Shown here one piece after another: positions 51,499-61,432 of a stretch of 64,000 nucleotides of DNA (position 1 is the stretch's first letter; each line of letters begins with the position of its first letter). The stretch is from assembly GCF_013030985.1 (NCBI RefSeq), contig NZ_WPYP01000008.1:1-64000 (forward strand), in the 5' to 3' direction. Below the pieces are notes generated by a model. The model worked only from the letters and a program-made list of their open reading frames with translations. It made no database searches and was not told the origin of the DNA. The position numbers and the translations under genes were made by a program. The stretch is from Ruegeria arenilitoris. GTDB taxonomy: Bacteria; Pseudomonadota; Alphaproteobacteria; Rhodobacterales; Rhodobacteraceae.

Positions 51499-52293
51499 TC
51501 ACATGTGATCGGGCTGTGGCATTCCCAGAACGTGGAAGCCGCCATCGACTTTGATGATCTCACCCGAGGTGCAGGCCCCGGCTTCGGATGCAAGGTAAAC
51601 GGCGGTGCCGCCAACGGCCTCCAACGTCGCGTTCGAGCGCATCGGCGCGTTCTGATCGCAGAACTTGTAGGTCCTGCGTGCGCCGCCGATGGCCGCGCCC
51701 GCAAGCGTCTTCATCGGGCCAGGCGAGATGGCGTTGACGCGGATGCCTTCGGGGCCAAGGTCGTTTGCCAGATAGCGCGTTGCCGATTCCAGCGCGGCCT
51801 TGGCCACACCCATGACGTTGTAGTTCGGCACAACCCGGTTCGACCCCTGATAGGTCAGCGTCAACAGAGTACCGCCATTGTCCTTCATCAGCGGATAGGC
51901 GCGGCGCGCAACCTCGATAAAGGAATAGGCCGACACATCCATCGAGTGTTTGAAATTCGCCCGCGTGGTGTTCAGGAACCGACCGGTCAGTTCTGACTTG
52001 TCCGAATAGGCGATGGCGTGGACCACGAAGTCTATCGTCGGCCAGCGTGCGCCCAGCTCGCTGAACGCGCGGTCCAGCGACTCGTCATCAGTGACATCGG
52101 CATCCACCATGAAGTCGCTGCCAAGGCTTTGAGCCAGCGGCTCAAGGCGTTTGCCGAATGCTTCACCCTGATAGGTGAAAGCCAGTTCCGCGCCTGCCTC
52201 GTGCATCGCCTTGGCAATGCCCCAAGCAATCGAGCGGTCGTTGGCCACGCCCATAATCAGGCCGCGTTTGCCCTTGAGAAGATCCGACATCAT
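51499..52293 (-). CDS. fabI: Enoyl-[acyl-carrier-protein] reductase (NADH) FabI
   Basis: Last step of fatty-acid elongation, reducing trans-2-enoyl-ACP. The ~264-residue SDR shows GKRGLIMGVANDRSIAWGIAKA, the catalytic Tyr-x6-Lys in YNVMGVAKAALE, and AISPGPMKTLA. The start at 52293 is taken after GGGTGAAC; a GTG two codons earlier overlaps the fabB stop. Third gene of fabA-fabB-fabI. Confidence 0.95.
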   Translation of the reverse strand: MMSDLLKGKRGLIMGVANDRSIAWGIAKAMHEAGAELAFTYQGEAFGKRLEPLAQSLGSDFMVDADVTDDESLDRAFSELGARWPTIDFVVHAIAYSDKSELTGRFLNTTRANFKHSMDVSAYSFIEVARRAYPLMKDNGGTLLTLTYQGSNRVVPNYNVMGVAKAALESATRYLANDLGPEGIRVNAISPGPMKTLAGAAIGGARRTYKFCDQNAPMRSNATLEAVGGTAVYLASEAGACTSGEIIKVDGGFHVLGMPQPDHM

Positions 52294-52295
52294 GT

Positions 52296-53525
52296 TCACC
52301 CGTTATATTTTGACAGAACCATGGACCCGTTTGTGCCGCCAAAGCCGAAGCTGTTGGTCATGACACTGTCCAGACCTGCGTTTTCAACTACTTGAGTTGC
52401 AATTTCACCGGGCAGGATGCCTTCGGCAAGTGTGTCGACGTTGATCGACGGAGTAATAAAGTCATTGTCCAGCATCAGCAGACAGAAGATGGCTTCCAGC
52501 GCACCAGCGGCACCCTGTGCGTGGCCGGTCATCGACTTGGTCGAAGAAATCGGCGGCACGTAGCCCTCGCCAAAGATGCGGCGGACGGCTTCAACCTCAC
52601 CCACGTCGCCGACTGGGGTCGAGGTACCGTGGGCGTTGATATAATCGACCTTGCGGCCTTCGGGCAGCGTCGCCAGCGCCAGACGCATCGCGCGTTCACC
52701 GCCTTCACCCGACGGGGCCACCATGTCGTGGCCATCCGAAGTGGCGGCATAGCCGGTGACCTCGGCGTAAATCTTGGCACCGCGCGCCAGCGCGTGGTCC
52801 AAATCCTCCAGTACGACGATGCCGCCGCCGCCCGAGATCACGAACCCATCGCGATCCTGATCAAACGCGCGCGAGGCTTTTTCCGGCGTGTCGTTGTATT
52901 TCGAGGACATCGCGCCCATCGCGTCGAACAGGCAGGACAGGGTCCAGTCCAATTCCTCGCCGCCACCGGCAAACATAACGTCCTGCTTGCCCAGCATGAT
53001 CTGCTCTGCCGCATTGCCGATACAGTGCAGCGAGGTCGAGCAGGCCGAGGTGATCGAGTAGTTGATGCCCTTGATCTTGAACGCGGTCGCAAGGTTCGCG
53101 GATATCGTCGAGCACATGCATTTCGGAACCGCAAACGGTCCGATCCGTTTGGTGGCGCCGGTTTTCAGCACGGTCTGATGCGCCGTCAGCATCGCACTGG
53201 TCGAGGGGCCACCGGACCCGGCAACCAGACCGGTGCGCGGGTTTACAACCTGATCTTCCGTCAGGCCAGAATCGGCAATCGCCTGGCTCATCGCGATATG
53301 AGCATAGGCGGCACCGGGCCCCATGAAGCGCAGCGTCCGCTTGTCCACATGCTCGGCCGGATCGATCTTGAGCGTTCCGGCGATCTGGCTGCGAAAGCCA
53401 TGTTCGACCATCTGTTCATTGGCCTCGATGCCGGATTTACCGGCTTTCAGCGAGGCCAGAACCTCTTCGGCATTGTTCCCGATGGAGGACACAACCCCCA
53501 GACCGGTGACAACTACTCGACGCAT
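52296..53525 (-). CDS. fabB: Beta-ketoacyl-ACP synthase I FabB
   Basis: Condensing enzyme for unsaturated fatty-acid synthesis, 409 aa. Catalytic Cys in [17 protein letters not shown] (about residue 163), His in [11 protein letters not shown] (about 300) and His in [12 protein letters not shown] (about 335) form the thiolase-fold triad. It lies 31 bp after fabA and touches fabI, the usual arrangement for the FabA/FabB unsaturation pathway. Confidence 0.96.
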   Translation of the reverse strand: MRRVVVTGLGVVSSIGNNAEEVLASLKAGKSGIEANEQMVEHGFRSQIAGTLKIDPAEHVDKRTLRFMGPGAAYAHIAMSQAIADSGLTEDQVVNPRTGLVAGSGGPSTSAMLTAHQTVLKTGATKRIGPFAVPKCMCSTISANLATAFKIKGINYSITSACSTSLHCIGNAAEQIMLGKQDVMFAGGGEELDWTLSCLFDAMGAMSSKYNDTPEKASRAFDQDRDGFVISGGGGIVVLEDLDHALARGAKIYAEVTGYAATSDGHDMVAPSGEGGERAMRLALATLPEGRKVDYINAHGTSTPVGDVGEVEAVRRIFGEGYVPPISSTKSMTGHAQGAAGALEAIFCLLMLDNDFITPSINVDTLAEGILPGEIATQVVENAGLDSVMTNSFGFGGTNGSMVLSKYNG

Positions 53526-53556
53526 GTGCGTGCTCCTTATTTCAGGCCGGTCCGGC

Positions 53557-54066
53557 TTAGGCTTCGGACAGAACGACTTTCATGTCTTTGACGTCGTAGA
53601 TCATTTCGCCGTCCGCTTCGACGATACCATCCGCCACACCCATGGTCAGGCGGCGTGTCTGGATCGCCTTTTTGAAATCGATTTTATAGGTCAGCATCTT
53701 GCGGTCCGGGCGTACCATGCCGGTCAGTTTGACCTCACCCACACCCACGGCCATGCCGCGCCCCTGCCAGCCGCGCCAGCCCAGGTTGAAGCCTGTCAAC
53801 TGCCACAGTCCGTCCAGTCCCAGACAACCGGGCATGATCGGGTTGCCGGGGAAATGGCAGTCAAAGAACCAAAGGTCCGGGGTGATATCGAACTCGGCCA
53901 GAATGTGACCTTTTCCATGCGCGCCGCCATCGGCCGAGATTTCGGTGATCCGATCCATCATCAGCATCGGCGGGGCAGGCAACTGCGCATTACCGGGGCC
54001 GAATAATTCGCCTCGGGCGCATTTCAGCAGATCGTCCTTGTCAAAGCTGCTCGGGAATTGGGCCAT
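53557..54066 (-). CDS. fabA: 3-hydroxydecanoyl-ACP dehydratase/isomerase FabA
   Basis: Introduces the cis double bond by dehydration and isomerisation at C10. The 169-residue hot-dog protein has the catalytic [16 protein letters not shown] (His) and LGLDGLWQL (Asp). The ATG at 54066 is chosen because the protein then opens [14 protein letters not shown] with GGAGAGG upstream; the open frame extends 43 codons further with non-coding sequence. It diverges from irr. Confidence 0.95.
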   Translation of the reverse strand: MAQFPSSFDKDDLLKCARGELFGPGNAQLPAPPMLMMDRITEISADGGAHGKGHILAEFDITPDLWFFDCHFPGNPIMPGCLGLDGLWQLTGFNLGWRGWQGRGMAVGVGEVKLTGMVRPDRKMLTYKIDFKKAIQTRRLTMGVADGIVEADGEMIYDVKDMKVVLSEA

Positions 54067-54195
54067 TCTGCCGCCTCTCCTGCCAGGGGTCCGTTTCTCT
54101 AATCTGGCCTCACCTAGCACCCGTATGCAAGGTCCTGCAAGAGCGGTCGCCCACATCATGTTGTGTTCTGGACATTCTTTGCGAATGAATTTCAT

Positions 54196-54225
54196 TTGAA
54201 ATTACCTGACCTGAGTACTTATATA
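54196..54225 (+). promoter_or_regulatory. Putative sigma-70 promoter of irr
   Basis: TTGAAA (54196-54201) and TATATA (54220-54225) are spaced by 18 bp, 29 bases before the irr start. No clear Fur/Irr box was seen in the divergent fabA-irr region. Confidence 0.55.
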
Positions 54226-54254
54226 TAGATCAGCAACAAACGGGTTTCGGATTC

Positions 54255-54671
54255 ATGACACCTCAGAGCCAGAGCAGAGCCACGAATTGGTTGGTCGACG
54301 CAGGATTGCGTCCGACGCGTCAGCGTATGGCTTTGGCTGAATTGCTGGTCGGCGATGGCCGCCACCGCCATGTAACGGCAGAAAGCCTGTTTGAATCGGC
54401 AAAAAAGAACGGCGATGCTGTGTCTCTTGCAACCGTCTACAACACGCTGCGCGCGTTTTGTGAGGCCGGTGTTCTGCAGGAAATCACGGTGGACGGGTCG
54501 AAAAGCTATTTCGACACCAATACCCATGATCACCCCCATTTCTACTGGGAAGACGAAAGCCGGCTGAGCGATGCACCCTCAGAACAGTTGGTGATTCAGC
54601 GCCTGCCCGACGCCCCCGAAGGGGTTGAGATCGCGTCCGTCGATGTCGTGATCCGTCTGCGGAAGAAGTAA
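54255..54671 (+). CDS. irr: Iron response regulator Irr (Fur family)
   Basis: Global iron/heme-dependent regulator of alphaproteobacteria, 138 aa. Winged helix in the first 80 residues (GLRPTRQRMALAELLVG, VSLATVYNTLRAFCEAG) and the Irr-type THDHPHFYWEDE region with clustered His near residues 95-105. It lacks the CxxC zinc sites of classical Fur. The N-terminal heme motif Gly-Cys-Pro known from Bradyrhizobium is not present. Divergent from fabA, as in related roseobacters. Confidence 0.92.
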   Translation: MTPQSQSRATNWLVDAGLRPTRQRMALAELLVGDGRHRHVTAESLFESAKKNGDAVSLATVYNTLRAFCEAGVLQEITVDGSKSYFDTNTHDHPHFYWEDESRLSDAPSEQLVIQRLPDAPEGVEIASVDVVIRLRKK

Positions 54672-54673
54672 CC

Positions 54674-55564
54674 TCACGTCACCAGTCCTTTCAGTGCTCG
54701 CTCGGCGGCCGCTATCTGCGCGTCCGTGGGGCCCGTGCCGTGTCGAGCCAGCACCACGGGTTCGGCTGCGAACGGGTCCGTGACCGGCAGGGTCAGAAGC
54801 GGCATTCCGTCATAGCTGACCTGGGCAGGCGGATTGGCATAGCTGATCGCGACGCCCTCATTATGGGCTGCAAGGCTGCGCTGAATCTCCAGCGAGGCGG
54901 CGCGGTGGGCCACTGTCGGGCTTTCTCCGATCTGACGAAACAGCCCCAGCACATGCTGGGCGGACAGACCTTCCTCGGACAGGATCAGCGGGTGTGCGGC
55001 CAGGTCCTGCAGGGAAACCTGACTGTTTGTGGCCAAAGGGTGATCCGGCGACAAAAGTGCGCGCGGAGAGCTGGTGAACAAGGTGTGTCGAGTGAACGTC
55101 GCGTCCATACTCAGCCCATAGGTCAGCGCGAGGTCGATCCGCCCGTCGATCAGGCCGGAAATCAGGCCCTCGAAACTGTCCACCCGGTAGGACATCGCCA
55201 CATCCGGCATCTCGGCGCGCAACTGTCGCAGGGCGCGAGCCAGCAGAAACGGGGCCAGATCGACGAAACAGCCCAGCCGCAAGCGCGCCTTGCCCGTGCC
55301 GCTTTCGGCCGCGTTTTCCAACCGTGCGGCGCTGGCAAGCAGCGCCTCGGCCTCTTCAATGAAGCTGCGCCCCTGCGGGGTCAACGCCATCGCAGCACCG
55401 CGCCGACGGGCGAACAGGGGATAGCCCAGTTGTTCCTCGACCCGGGTCAGGGCGTTGGACAGCGCCGGTTGCGAGACATTCAGGTGCTGCGCCGCGGCGG
55501 ACAGGCTGCCATGCCGTCCGATGGCACAGACATATTCGTATTGGCGCAGCGAGATATATAACAT
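54674..55564 (-). CDS. LysR-family transcriptional regulator
   Basis: A 296-residue LTTR. HTH at residues ~6-60 (YEYVCAIGRHGSLSAAAQHLNVSQPALSNALTRVEEQLG), then LFARRRGAAMALTPQGRSFIEEA and the two-lobed effector domain. The ATG at 55564 places the HTH at the usual N-terminus; the frame runs 130 codons further upstream across the neighbouring gene. It is divergent from the PhyH-family dioxygenase gene and probably controls it via the inverted repeat at 55576-55590. Confidence 0.92.
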   Translation of the reverse strand: MLYISLRQYEYVCAIGRHGSLSAAAQHLNVSQPALSNALTRVEEQLGYPLFARRRGAAMALTPQGRSFIEEAEALLASAARLENAAESGTGKARLRLGCFVDLAPFLLARALRQLRAEMPDVAMSYRVDSFEGLISGLIDGRIDLALTYGLSMDATFTRHTLFTSSPRALLSPDHPLATNSQVSLQDLAAHPLILSEEGLSAQHVLGLFRQIGESPTVAHRAASLEIQRSLAAHNEGVAISYANPPAQVSYDGMPLLTLPVTDPFAAEPVVLARHGTGPTDAQIAAAERALKGLVT

Positions 55565-55575
55565 GAAGTTAAGTG

Positions 55576-55590
55576 TATCTTTGAAAGATA
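55576..55590. promoter_or_regulatory. Inverted repeat between LysR and PhyH genes
   Basis: TATCTTT-G-AAAGATA is a perfect 7-1-7 palindrome, 12 bp before the LysR start and 62 bp before the dioxygenase start. ATC-N7-GAT arrangement and position fit a LysR-type operator. Confidence 0.5.
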
Positions 55591-55651
55591 TGACTTGAAC
55601 AGAGGGCTTTCCCATGTGCAGATCACCCAACCCTACGACACGGAGACAGAC

Positions 55652-56449
55652 ATGACGCACCCTCTGGTCACGCAAGAGATGATCGACGCCTATCAGCAGG
55701 ACGGAGTTGTCCTGATCAAAGGGCTGTTTGCCGATCACGTCGAGGCCTTGCGCGATGGCGTTGCCGCGAACATGGCCGAGCCGGGGCCTTATGCGTCCGA
55801 CAACAAGAAGCAGGGCGAGACCGGCCTGTTCTTTGACGATTATTGCAACTGGTCGCGGATTGATCAGTTCCGGGAGGTGATCGAAAACTCTCCGGCGGCC
55901 GAGGTTGCGGCGGATCTGATGCAATCGCAGACCGTTCAAATGTTCCACGACCACGTACTGGTCAAGGAGCCGGGCACCTCAATGGCGACCCCGTGGCATC
56001 AGGACGGCCCATATTATTTTGTCGAAGGGCAGCAGACCATCAGTTTCTGGTCGCCGCTGGACCCGGTGAAACAGGCGACGCTGCGCTGCGTGGCCGGCTC
56101 GCACCGGTGGGAGAAAGAGGTTCTGCCGACCCGCTGGGTTTCGGAAGAGGGGTATTTCCCGGACGAGGGTCAGTACATTCCCGTCCCGGACCCGGATGCC
56201 GAGGGCATGAGGGTCGTGGAATTCGAGATGGAGCCGGGCGACGCGGTGGCCTTCAACTATCGCACTTTGCACGGTGCACGCGGCAACAACTCCGACAGCC
56301 GCCGCCGGGCCTTTTCGCTGCGTCTGGTAGGGGATGATGCACGGTATGTGGAACGTCCGGGCCGGACCTCACCGCCGTTTCCAGGCCACGACATGACCCC
56401 CGGCCAGCGCTTACGCGAAGATTGGTTCCCGGTGCTGCTACGGCGCTAG
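55652..56449 (+). CDS. Phytanoyl-CoA dioxygenase (PhyH) family protein
   Basis: Fe(II)/2-oxoglutarate oxygenase of 265 aa. Iron ligands H-x-D in TPWHQDGPYYF and the distal His in NYRTLHGARGN, with the 2-oxoglutarate Arg in RRRAFSLRLVG. The ATG at 55652 follows GGAGACAGAC. It probably hydroxylates a small metabolite; PhyH-family proteins of bacteria include ectoine hydroxylases and phosphonate oxygenases, but no feature here decides. Under the divergent LysR gene. Confidence 0.88.
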   Translation: MTHPLVTQEMIDAYQQDGVVLIKGLFADHVEALRDGVAANMAEPGPYASDNKKQGETGLFFDDYCNWSRIDQFREVIENSPAAEVAADLMQSQTVQMFHDHVLVKEPGTSMATPWHQDGPYYFVEGQQTISFWSPLDPVKQATLRCVAGSHRWEKEVLPTRWVSEEGYFPDEGQYIPVPDPDAEGMRVVEFEMEPGDAVAFNYRTLHGARGNNSDSRRRAFSLRLVGDDARYVERPGRTSPPFPGHDMTPGQRLREDWFPVLLRR

Positions 56450-56451
56450 GG

Positions 56452-57315
56452 TCAGAACCACTGGCCCGATTCGATCAGCCCCAGATCGAGCAATTGACCA
56501 GAGGTCCACTGGAATGGAACCGAGTTGCGCCAGCAAAAGCTCGGGATGTCGAAGGTGGACCCGGCATTGCTTTTCAACGCCTTGGCAGCGCGGAATGAGC
56601 ACACGGCTGCCGTCATATTGTGATGCCACGGGCAGGAATAGGTGTTGTACTCCGGTTCGTTGAAGGTGTGATCGGGGCGCAATTGCAGACCCTTGCCGGA
56701 TTTGAACAGGGCGATACGGTCGATACGGCGGCGTTCGTATGGAATGTGATCCTCGAACCGCCAGCGCAGGCCGCCCGACATGTCCAACTGCCGCTCGACC
56801 GGATGGCCTTCGGCGTCGTGGCGGGTGTGTGCATAATAACCGGTGCTGTCCAGCATCGCGCGGTCCGGAGCGACTCCGTTCGGGAAGGCGTTCAGATCAT
56901 CGGCGTAGAGGTCGACCACATGGCTCAGCATGGCGTCGCGGCGTTCTTCGGCGTGGAAGGCCAGCAATTCGCCCACCGTTCGCGTCTCGCAAAACGGAAA
57001 GAACAGGTATTCGGCGTTATAGCAGTAATACATCCAGATGCCGGGCGCGGCCTGTATGATTCTGTTGATGGTGTCGAAGACAACTGCGCTGGGCACGCAG
57101 GTCAGGGTGACGCGGTGGATGCGTTCGGACAACTCGGGGTCCAGCGCAAAATCCTGCGGCATGAAGGCGATCACGGATTTGAACCCCAGATGCAGATGAT
57201 GCCGGATCGTGCTGTCGATCTCGACCATGTCCTCGGCAAAGATCAGTGCGACCGGGCCTTTGGTCAGCGCCGATTTGCCTGCGTTCAGGAAAACGTCGAG
57301 TGAGTCGTATTGCAT
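56452..57315 (-). CDS. GT2-like glycosyltransferase-related protein
   Basis: A 287-residue soluble protein. It begins MQYDSLDVFLNAGKSAL, with LIFAEDMVEID and HHLHLGFKSVIAFMP early, the layout of the small glycosyltransferase-2-like family of Rhodobacterales. A later His-rich part (TYSCPWHHN) is conserved-looking. No clear DxD is seen, so activity is uncertain. The ATG at 57315 is preferred over one 20 codons upstream. Converges with the PhyH gene and diverges from miaB. Confidence 0.65.
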   Translation of the reverse strand: MQYDSLDVFLNAGKSALTKGPVALIFAEDMVEIDSTIRHHLHLGFKSVIAFMPQDFALDPELSERIHRVTLTCVPSAVVFDTINRIIQAAPGIWMYYCYNAEYLFFPFCETRTVGELLAFHAEERRDAMLSHVVDLYADDLNAFPNGVAPDRAMLDSTGYYAHTRHDAEGHPVERQLDMSGGLRWRFEDHIPYERRRIDRIALFKSGKGLQLRPDHTFNEPEYNTYSCPWHHNMTAAVCSFRAAKALKSNAGSTFDIPSFCWRNSVPFQWTSGQLLDLGLIESGQWF

Positions 57316-57435
57316 TGCCTGTCCGGTTCCACTTTGCTGGAATCTTCGGCCAAAATCGGGTATCCGCCCCGGCATTGCAAGCGGCGTTCGTAAGGTATAG
57401 ATGACGCCGATCCCGCGAATGCAAAGGCCATATCC

Positions 57436-58755
57436 ATGTCAGAACCCAAAAAGCTGTACATCAAAACCTATGGTTGCCAGATGAACGTCTATGACAGCGA
57501 GCGCATGTCCGAGACGCTGGGCGGGCAGGGCTATGTCGAAACCCAAAGCCCAGATGACGCGGATATGATTCTGCTGAACACCTGTCATATCCGGGAAAAA
57601 GCCGCCGAAAAGGTCTATTCCGAGCTTGGTCGGTTCAAGGGTCTGAAAGCGGAAAAACCCGATCTGAAGATTGGCGTGGCGGGTTGTGTGGCACAGGCCG
57701 AAGGTGAAGAGATCATGCGCCGTCAGCCTCTGGTCGATCTGGTGGTGGGGCCGCAAAGCTATCACCGTCTGCCCGAGATGGAGGCAAAGACGCGCGAGGG
57801 GGCCAAGGCACTGGACACGGATTTCCCCGAGGAAGACAAGTTCGAAAAGCTCAAGAACCGCCCCAAAGCCAAGCGCGGCCCGACGGCGTTTCTGACCGTG
57901 CAGGAGGGTTGCGACAAGTTCTGCGCCTTCTGCGTGGTGCCCTATACCCGTGGCGCTGAAGTCAGCCGTCCGGCGGATCGCATCATCCGCGAAGCCCATG
58001 ATCTGGTCGAACGCGGCGTGCGCGAGATCACACTGCTGGGTCAGAACGTGAACGCCTATCATGGCTCGGGTCCGAACGGCGACATGACGCTGGCCGGTCT
58101 GATCTGGGAGCTGAACAAGGTCGACGGACTGGAACGCATCCGCTTTACCACCTCGCACCCCAATGACATGGCCGATGACCTGATCGAAGCGCATGGAACC
58201 TGCGAAAAGCTGATGCCGTATCTGCACTTACCGGTGCAGTCGGGATCGGACAAAATCCTCAAGCGGATGAACCGCAGTCACACGGCGGAAAGCTATCTGC
58301 GTCTGGTCGAGCGTATCCGTGCCGCGCGGCCCGATATCATGATGTCGGGTGACTTTATCGTCGGCTTCCCCGAGGAAACCGAAGAGGACTTCCAGGCCAC
58401 GCTGGATTTGGTGGAAGAAGTCAAATACGGCTATGCCTATTCCTTCAAATACTCGACGCGCCCGGGCACGCCGGCAGCTGAGCGGCCGCAAGTTGACGCC
58501 ACGGCGGCAGATGACCGTTTGCAGCGTCTGCAGGCTCTGATCACACAGCATCAGCGCGAAATTCAGGACGCGATGGTTGGCCACAAAGTCAGCGTTCTGT
58601 TCGAAAAAGCGGGTCGCCTGCCGGGGCAAATGGTTGGAAAATCAGAATATTTGCACTCTGTTCACGTATCCGACACCGATGTTGCTGTCGGTGAGCTAAG
58701 AGATGTTCAGATCACCGGATCGGGCGCAAATTCACTGGCGGGGGCAATGATCTGA
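57436..58755 (+). CDS. miaB: tRNA-2-methylthio-N6-dimethylallyladenosine synthase MiaB
   Basis: Adds the 2-methylthio group to i6A37 of tRNAs. The 439-residue enzyme has the UPF0004 domain with three Cys ([26 protein letters not shown]), the radical-SAM motif [15 protein letters not shown] near residue 155, and a C-terminal TRAM domain ([15 protein letters not shown]). A terminator-like hairpin follows. Confidence 0.97.
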   Translation: MSEPKKLYIKTYGCQMNVYDSERMSETLGGQGYVETQSPDDADMILLNTCHIREKAAEKVYSELGRFKGLKAEKPDLKIGVAGCVAQAEGEEIMRRQPLVDLVVGPQSYHRLPEMEAKTREGAKALDTDFPEEDKFEKLKNRPKAKRGPTAFLTVQEGCDKFCAFCVVPYTRGAEVSRPADRIIREAHDLVERGVREITLLGQNVNAYHGSGPNGDMTLAGLIWELNKVDGLERIRFTTSHPNDMADDLIEAHGTCEKLMPYLHLPVQSGSDKILKRMNRSHTAESYLRLVERIRAARPDIMMSGDFIVGFPEETEEDFQATLDLVEEVKYGYAYSFKYSTRPGTPAAERPQVDATAADDRLQRLQALITQHQREIQDAMVGHKVSVLFEKAGRLPGQMVGKSEYLHSVHVSDTDVAVGELRDVQITGSGANSLAGAMI

Positions 58756-58766
58756 CCTGATCGGCG

Positions 58767-58800
58767 AGTGCTGTCAGAAAACCATAGTCAGCACTTGTTT
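58767..58800 (+). terminator. Probable terminator of miaB
   Basis: AGTGCTG (58767-58773) pairs with CAGCACT (58789-58795) around a 15-nt loop and is followed by TGTTT. The gap from 58756 to 58938 holds nothing else recognisable. Confidence 0.5.
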
Positions 58801-58938
58801 CAAAATTTAACCCTTGATTCACTGCCAAGAACTATGTTCCGAAAAAGGCCAGATTTTTTCAGGGTCTAGCACGTTGCGCCCCTGAGAATCCAGTTCTGTG
58901 CCGGTCCGGCTATCGGGTTGGGACGATGGAGGTTACGA

Positions 58939-59703
58939 GTGGAAATTCGAACACGTTTCTTAGGATCAAGCCGCCGGAGTGTTTTTTCGTCGGCACTGGT
59001 GCTTTCCCTTTTTTCCAGCGCAACTGTTGCGGGCAATCTGGAACAGGGCGTAACGGATCCTCCGGTCGCCAGCCCGAAACGTTTCGGCAGTGATGTCAGT
59101 GCCTTTTATCTGGGCCTGAGTGGTGGTTACGCAACAAGCGGCACCGACCGATTCGGCCTGACGACCCCGGGTGGTACCTTTGAGGTCGGAGAGCTGGACC
59201 TGAACGGCAACTATGGCGGTGTCCGCGGGGGCTGGCGTGGTGTTCTTCCCGCCATGGGCGGACGCGACTATGTCTACGGGTTCGAGCTAGGGTATGATTT
59301 CAGTGGGCTTGATGACGACGTCATGACCGACATTGGCAGTGTCTCAATCACCGGTTCGTCCGAGATCTCGGATATCCTGTCGGTTCGGTTTCGCAACGGT
59401 CTGACCAACCAAAGCGGTACGGTTTTGTATTTTGTGACGGTCGGATACGTGCAAGGTGACGTCAAAACCACAAGCAGCCTGACTTCCGGGACCACGACGC
59501 AATTATTTGAAGACAGTGGAAATCGGGACGGGTTTTCGGCGAGCATCGGTGTCGAGCACAGCCTGAGCGAGAACTGGTCAATCACGGGTGAGTATGAATA
59601 TGTCCAATTCGACTCGGGCCGGGTCGAATTCAGCAATGGGTTTTCAACGAAGTCCACGCCGCGCTATCGCGGTCTGCGGTTTGGGTTGAACTACACATTT
59701 TGA
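58939..59703 (+). CDS. Outer-membrane beta-barrel protein
   Basis: A 254-residue porin-like/OmpA-beta type protein. A signal peptide with a hydrophobic core (VFSSALVLSLFSSATVAG) is followed by alternating amphipathic strands (GLSGGYATSG, GFELGYDFSG, VRFRNGLTN) and a C-terminal strand ending in Phe (RFGLNYTF), the outer-membrane insertion signal. The GTG at 58939 has GGAGG seven bases upstream; a TTG at 58918 is weaker. Role unknown. Confidence 0.85.
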   Translation: MEIRTRFLGSSRRSVFSSALVLSLFSSATVAGNLEQGVTDPPVASPKRFGSDVSAFYLGLSGGYATSGTDRFGLTTPGGTFEVGELDLNGNYGGVRGGWRGVLPAMGGRDYVYGFELGYDFSGLDDDVMTDIGSVSITGSSEISDILSVRFRNGLTNQSGTVLYFVTVGYVQGDVKTTSSLTSGTTTQLFEDSGNRDGFSASIGVEHSLSENWSITGEYEYVQFDSGRVEFSNGFSTKSTPRYRGLRFGLNYTF

Positions 59704-59846
59704 CTTCCCATCCCATCGTTGGTGGCGTCGCATGGGGCACTCTTCGGCGGTTTTGCCATCCGTTTCGGAAAATTTGAAACTGTGGCTTGCGCCCACCGAG
59801 ACTTGTTGTCTACGCTCAGGGTGAAACGCCAAGACAGGAGAACGGA

Positions 59847-60869
59847 TTGGCCATCGGTGCCCTGACCCCGCCGCAAGATGACATGCCCCAGCGCGAGGCG
59901 TTTGTTGAATTCCCTGACAATCGGTTGTTGATTGATTTGTGCGGTGAGTACGACCGCAATCTGACCGAAATCGAACAAAAGCTGTCCGTCCAGATTGTCC
60001 GGCGCGGCAACCAGTTGGTTGTCATGGGCGACGAGGATTCGCAGAAACAGGCCATTGAGGTGCTGCAGGCGCTTTACACCCGTCTTGAAGGCGGTCGTGA
60101 CGTAGAGGCCGCCGACGTGGATCGCGAGCTTCGGATGGGCGGTTCCGAGACAGGAACAGGCAGCCGCGACGGTGACCAGCTTGAGATGTTCAAAGGCGGC
60201 ACCGTTGAGATCAAAACCCGCAAAAAGCTGGTCGAGCCACGCACGGATGCGCAAAAGGCGTACGTCCAGTCGCTGTTCAACAACGAACTGGCCTTTGGAA
60301 TCGGGCCTGCGGGCACCGGTAAGACCTATCTGGCGGTGGCTGTTGGCGTATCGATGTTCATCGGCGGGCATGTGGACCGGATCATCCTCAGCCGTCCAGC
60401 CGTCGAGGCTGGTGAAAAGCTGGGCTATCTGCCGGGGGACATGAAGGATAAGGTCGATCCTTACATGCAGCCGCTTTATGATGCGCTGAACGATTTCCTG
60501 CCCGGCAAGCAACTGGCCAAGCTGATCGAGGAAAAGCGAATCGAAATAGCTCCGCTGGCGTTCATGCGTGGGCGGACGCTGGCCAACGCCTTTGTCGTGC
60601 TGGATGAGGCGCAGAACGCCACGACCATGCAGATGAAGATGTTCCTGACCCGTCTTGGCGAAGGCAGTCGCATGGTCATCACCGGTGACCGATCGCAGGT
60701 GGACCTACCGCGCGGTGTTCAATCCGGGCTGAAGGATGCAGAGCGACTGCTGAAGACGATTCCGAATATCAGCTTCAACTACTTCACCTCGAAAGATGTG
60801 GTGCGCCACCCGCTTGTCGCCGCCATTATCGAAGCGTATGAGGCCGACGCAGGCCGCGAGACGGGGTAA
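59847..60869 (+). CDS. phoH: PhoH-family ATPase
   Basis: A 340-residue P-loop protein with an N-terminal KH-like region and the PhoH ATPase: GPAGTGKTYLAVA (about 150), VEAGEKLGYLPGD, VVLDEAQNATTMQMKMFLTR (Walker B) and MVITGDRSQVDLP. The TTG at 59847 is preferred because AGGAG precedes it by six bases; an earlier TTG at 59787 has none. It leads the conserved phoH-ybeY-corC-lnt run and may act in RNA metabolism with YbeY. Confidence 0.94.
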   Translation: MAIGALTPPQDDMPQREAFVEFPDNRLLIDLCGEYDRNLTEIEQKLSVQIVRRGNQLVVMGDEDSQKQAIEVLQALYTRLEGGRDVEAADVDRELRMGGSETGTGSRDGDQLEMFKGGTVEIKTRKKLVEPRTDAQKAYVQSLFNNELAFGIGPAGTGKTYLAVAVGVSMFIGGHVDRIILSRPAVEAGEKLGYLPGDMKDKVDPYMQPLYDALNDFLPGKQLAKLIEEKRIEIAPLAFMRGRTLANAFVVLDEAQNATTMQMKMFLTRLGEGSRMVITGDRSQVDLPRGVQSGLKDAERLLKTIPNISFNYFTSKDVVRHPLVAAIIEAYEADAGRETG

Positions 60870-60902
60870 TCGTCCGGGGCCGCAGGCTTTGGACAGGATA
60901 GC

Positions 60903-61397
60903 ATGAACCTGGAACTGACGATTGAAGACGGGCGCTGGCAGGGGCTGGAGCCATTGGCCGTGCGGGCCATACAGGCAGTTCTGGATCATTGCGATCTGGA
61001 CGCTGATCTGTGCGAAATCAGCGTACTGGCCTGTGACGACCCCCGGATCGCCGAGCTGAATGCGGAGTTCCGGGAAAAACCCACCCCGACCAACGTGCTC
61101 AGCTGGCCCGCCGAGGAGTTGGCGCCCGACCAACCGGGCCAATCGCCGCTGCCGCCCGAGCCGGACTTCACCGGCGAAATCGCGCTGGGGGATATCGCGA
61201 TCTCGTACGACACCTGCGCGCGTGAGGCGGCCGAGGCTGGCAAACCCATGGATGATCACGTCACGCATCTGATCATTCACGGAACGTTACATTTGCTGGG
61301 ATACGATCACATCCACGACGCAGACGCCGATTTGATGGAAGCGGTCGAGGTCGATATACTTGGCAAACTGGGTCTCGATGACCCATATAATGCGTAG
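60903..61397 (+). CDS. ybeY: Endoribonuclease YbeY
   Basis: 16S rRNA 3'-end maturation and ribosome quality-control nuclease, 164 aa. The zinc motif HGTLHLLGYDHIHD (three His) lies near residue 122-135, preceded by RDNTN-like PTNVLSWPAEE. Here the N-terminal domain includes a Pro-rich insert (GQSPLPPEPD). Lies 33 bp after phoH. Confidence 0.95.
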   Translation: MNLELTIEDGRWQGLEPLAVRAIQAVLDHCDLDADLCEISVLACDDPRIAELNAEFREKPTPTNVLSWPAEELAPDQPGQSPLPPEPDFTGEIALGDIAISYDTCAREAAEAGKPMDDHVTHLIIHGTLHLLGYDHIHDADADLMEAVEVDILGKLGLDDPYNA

Positions 61398-61432
61398 ACG
61401 GGCCATCAGGGCCGATTAATTGGAACAGGATC

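Noticed and set aside
52392..53591. 399-codon plus-strand frame over fabB
   Set aside because: Antisense to fabB with its catalytic Cys-His-His motifs; a GC-rich shadow frame.
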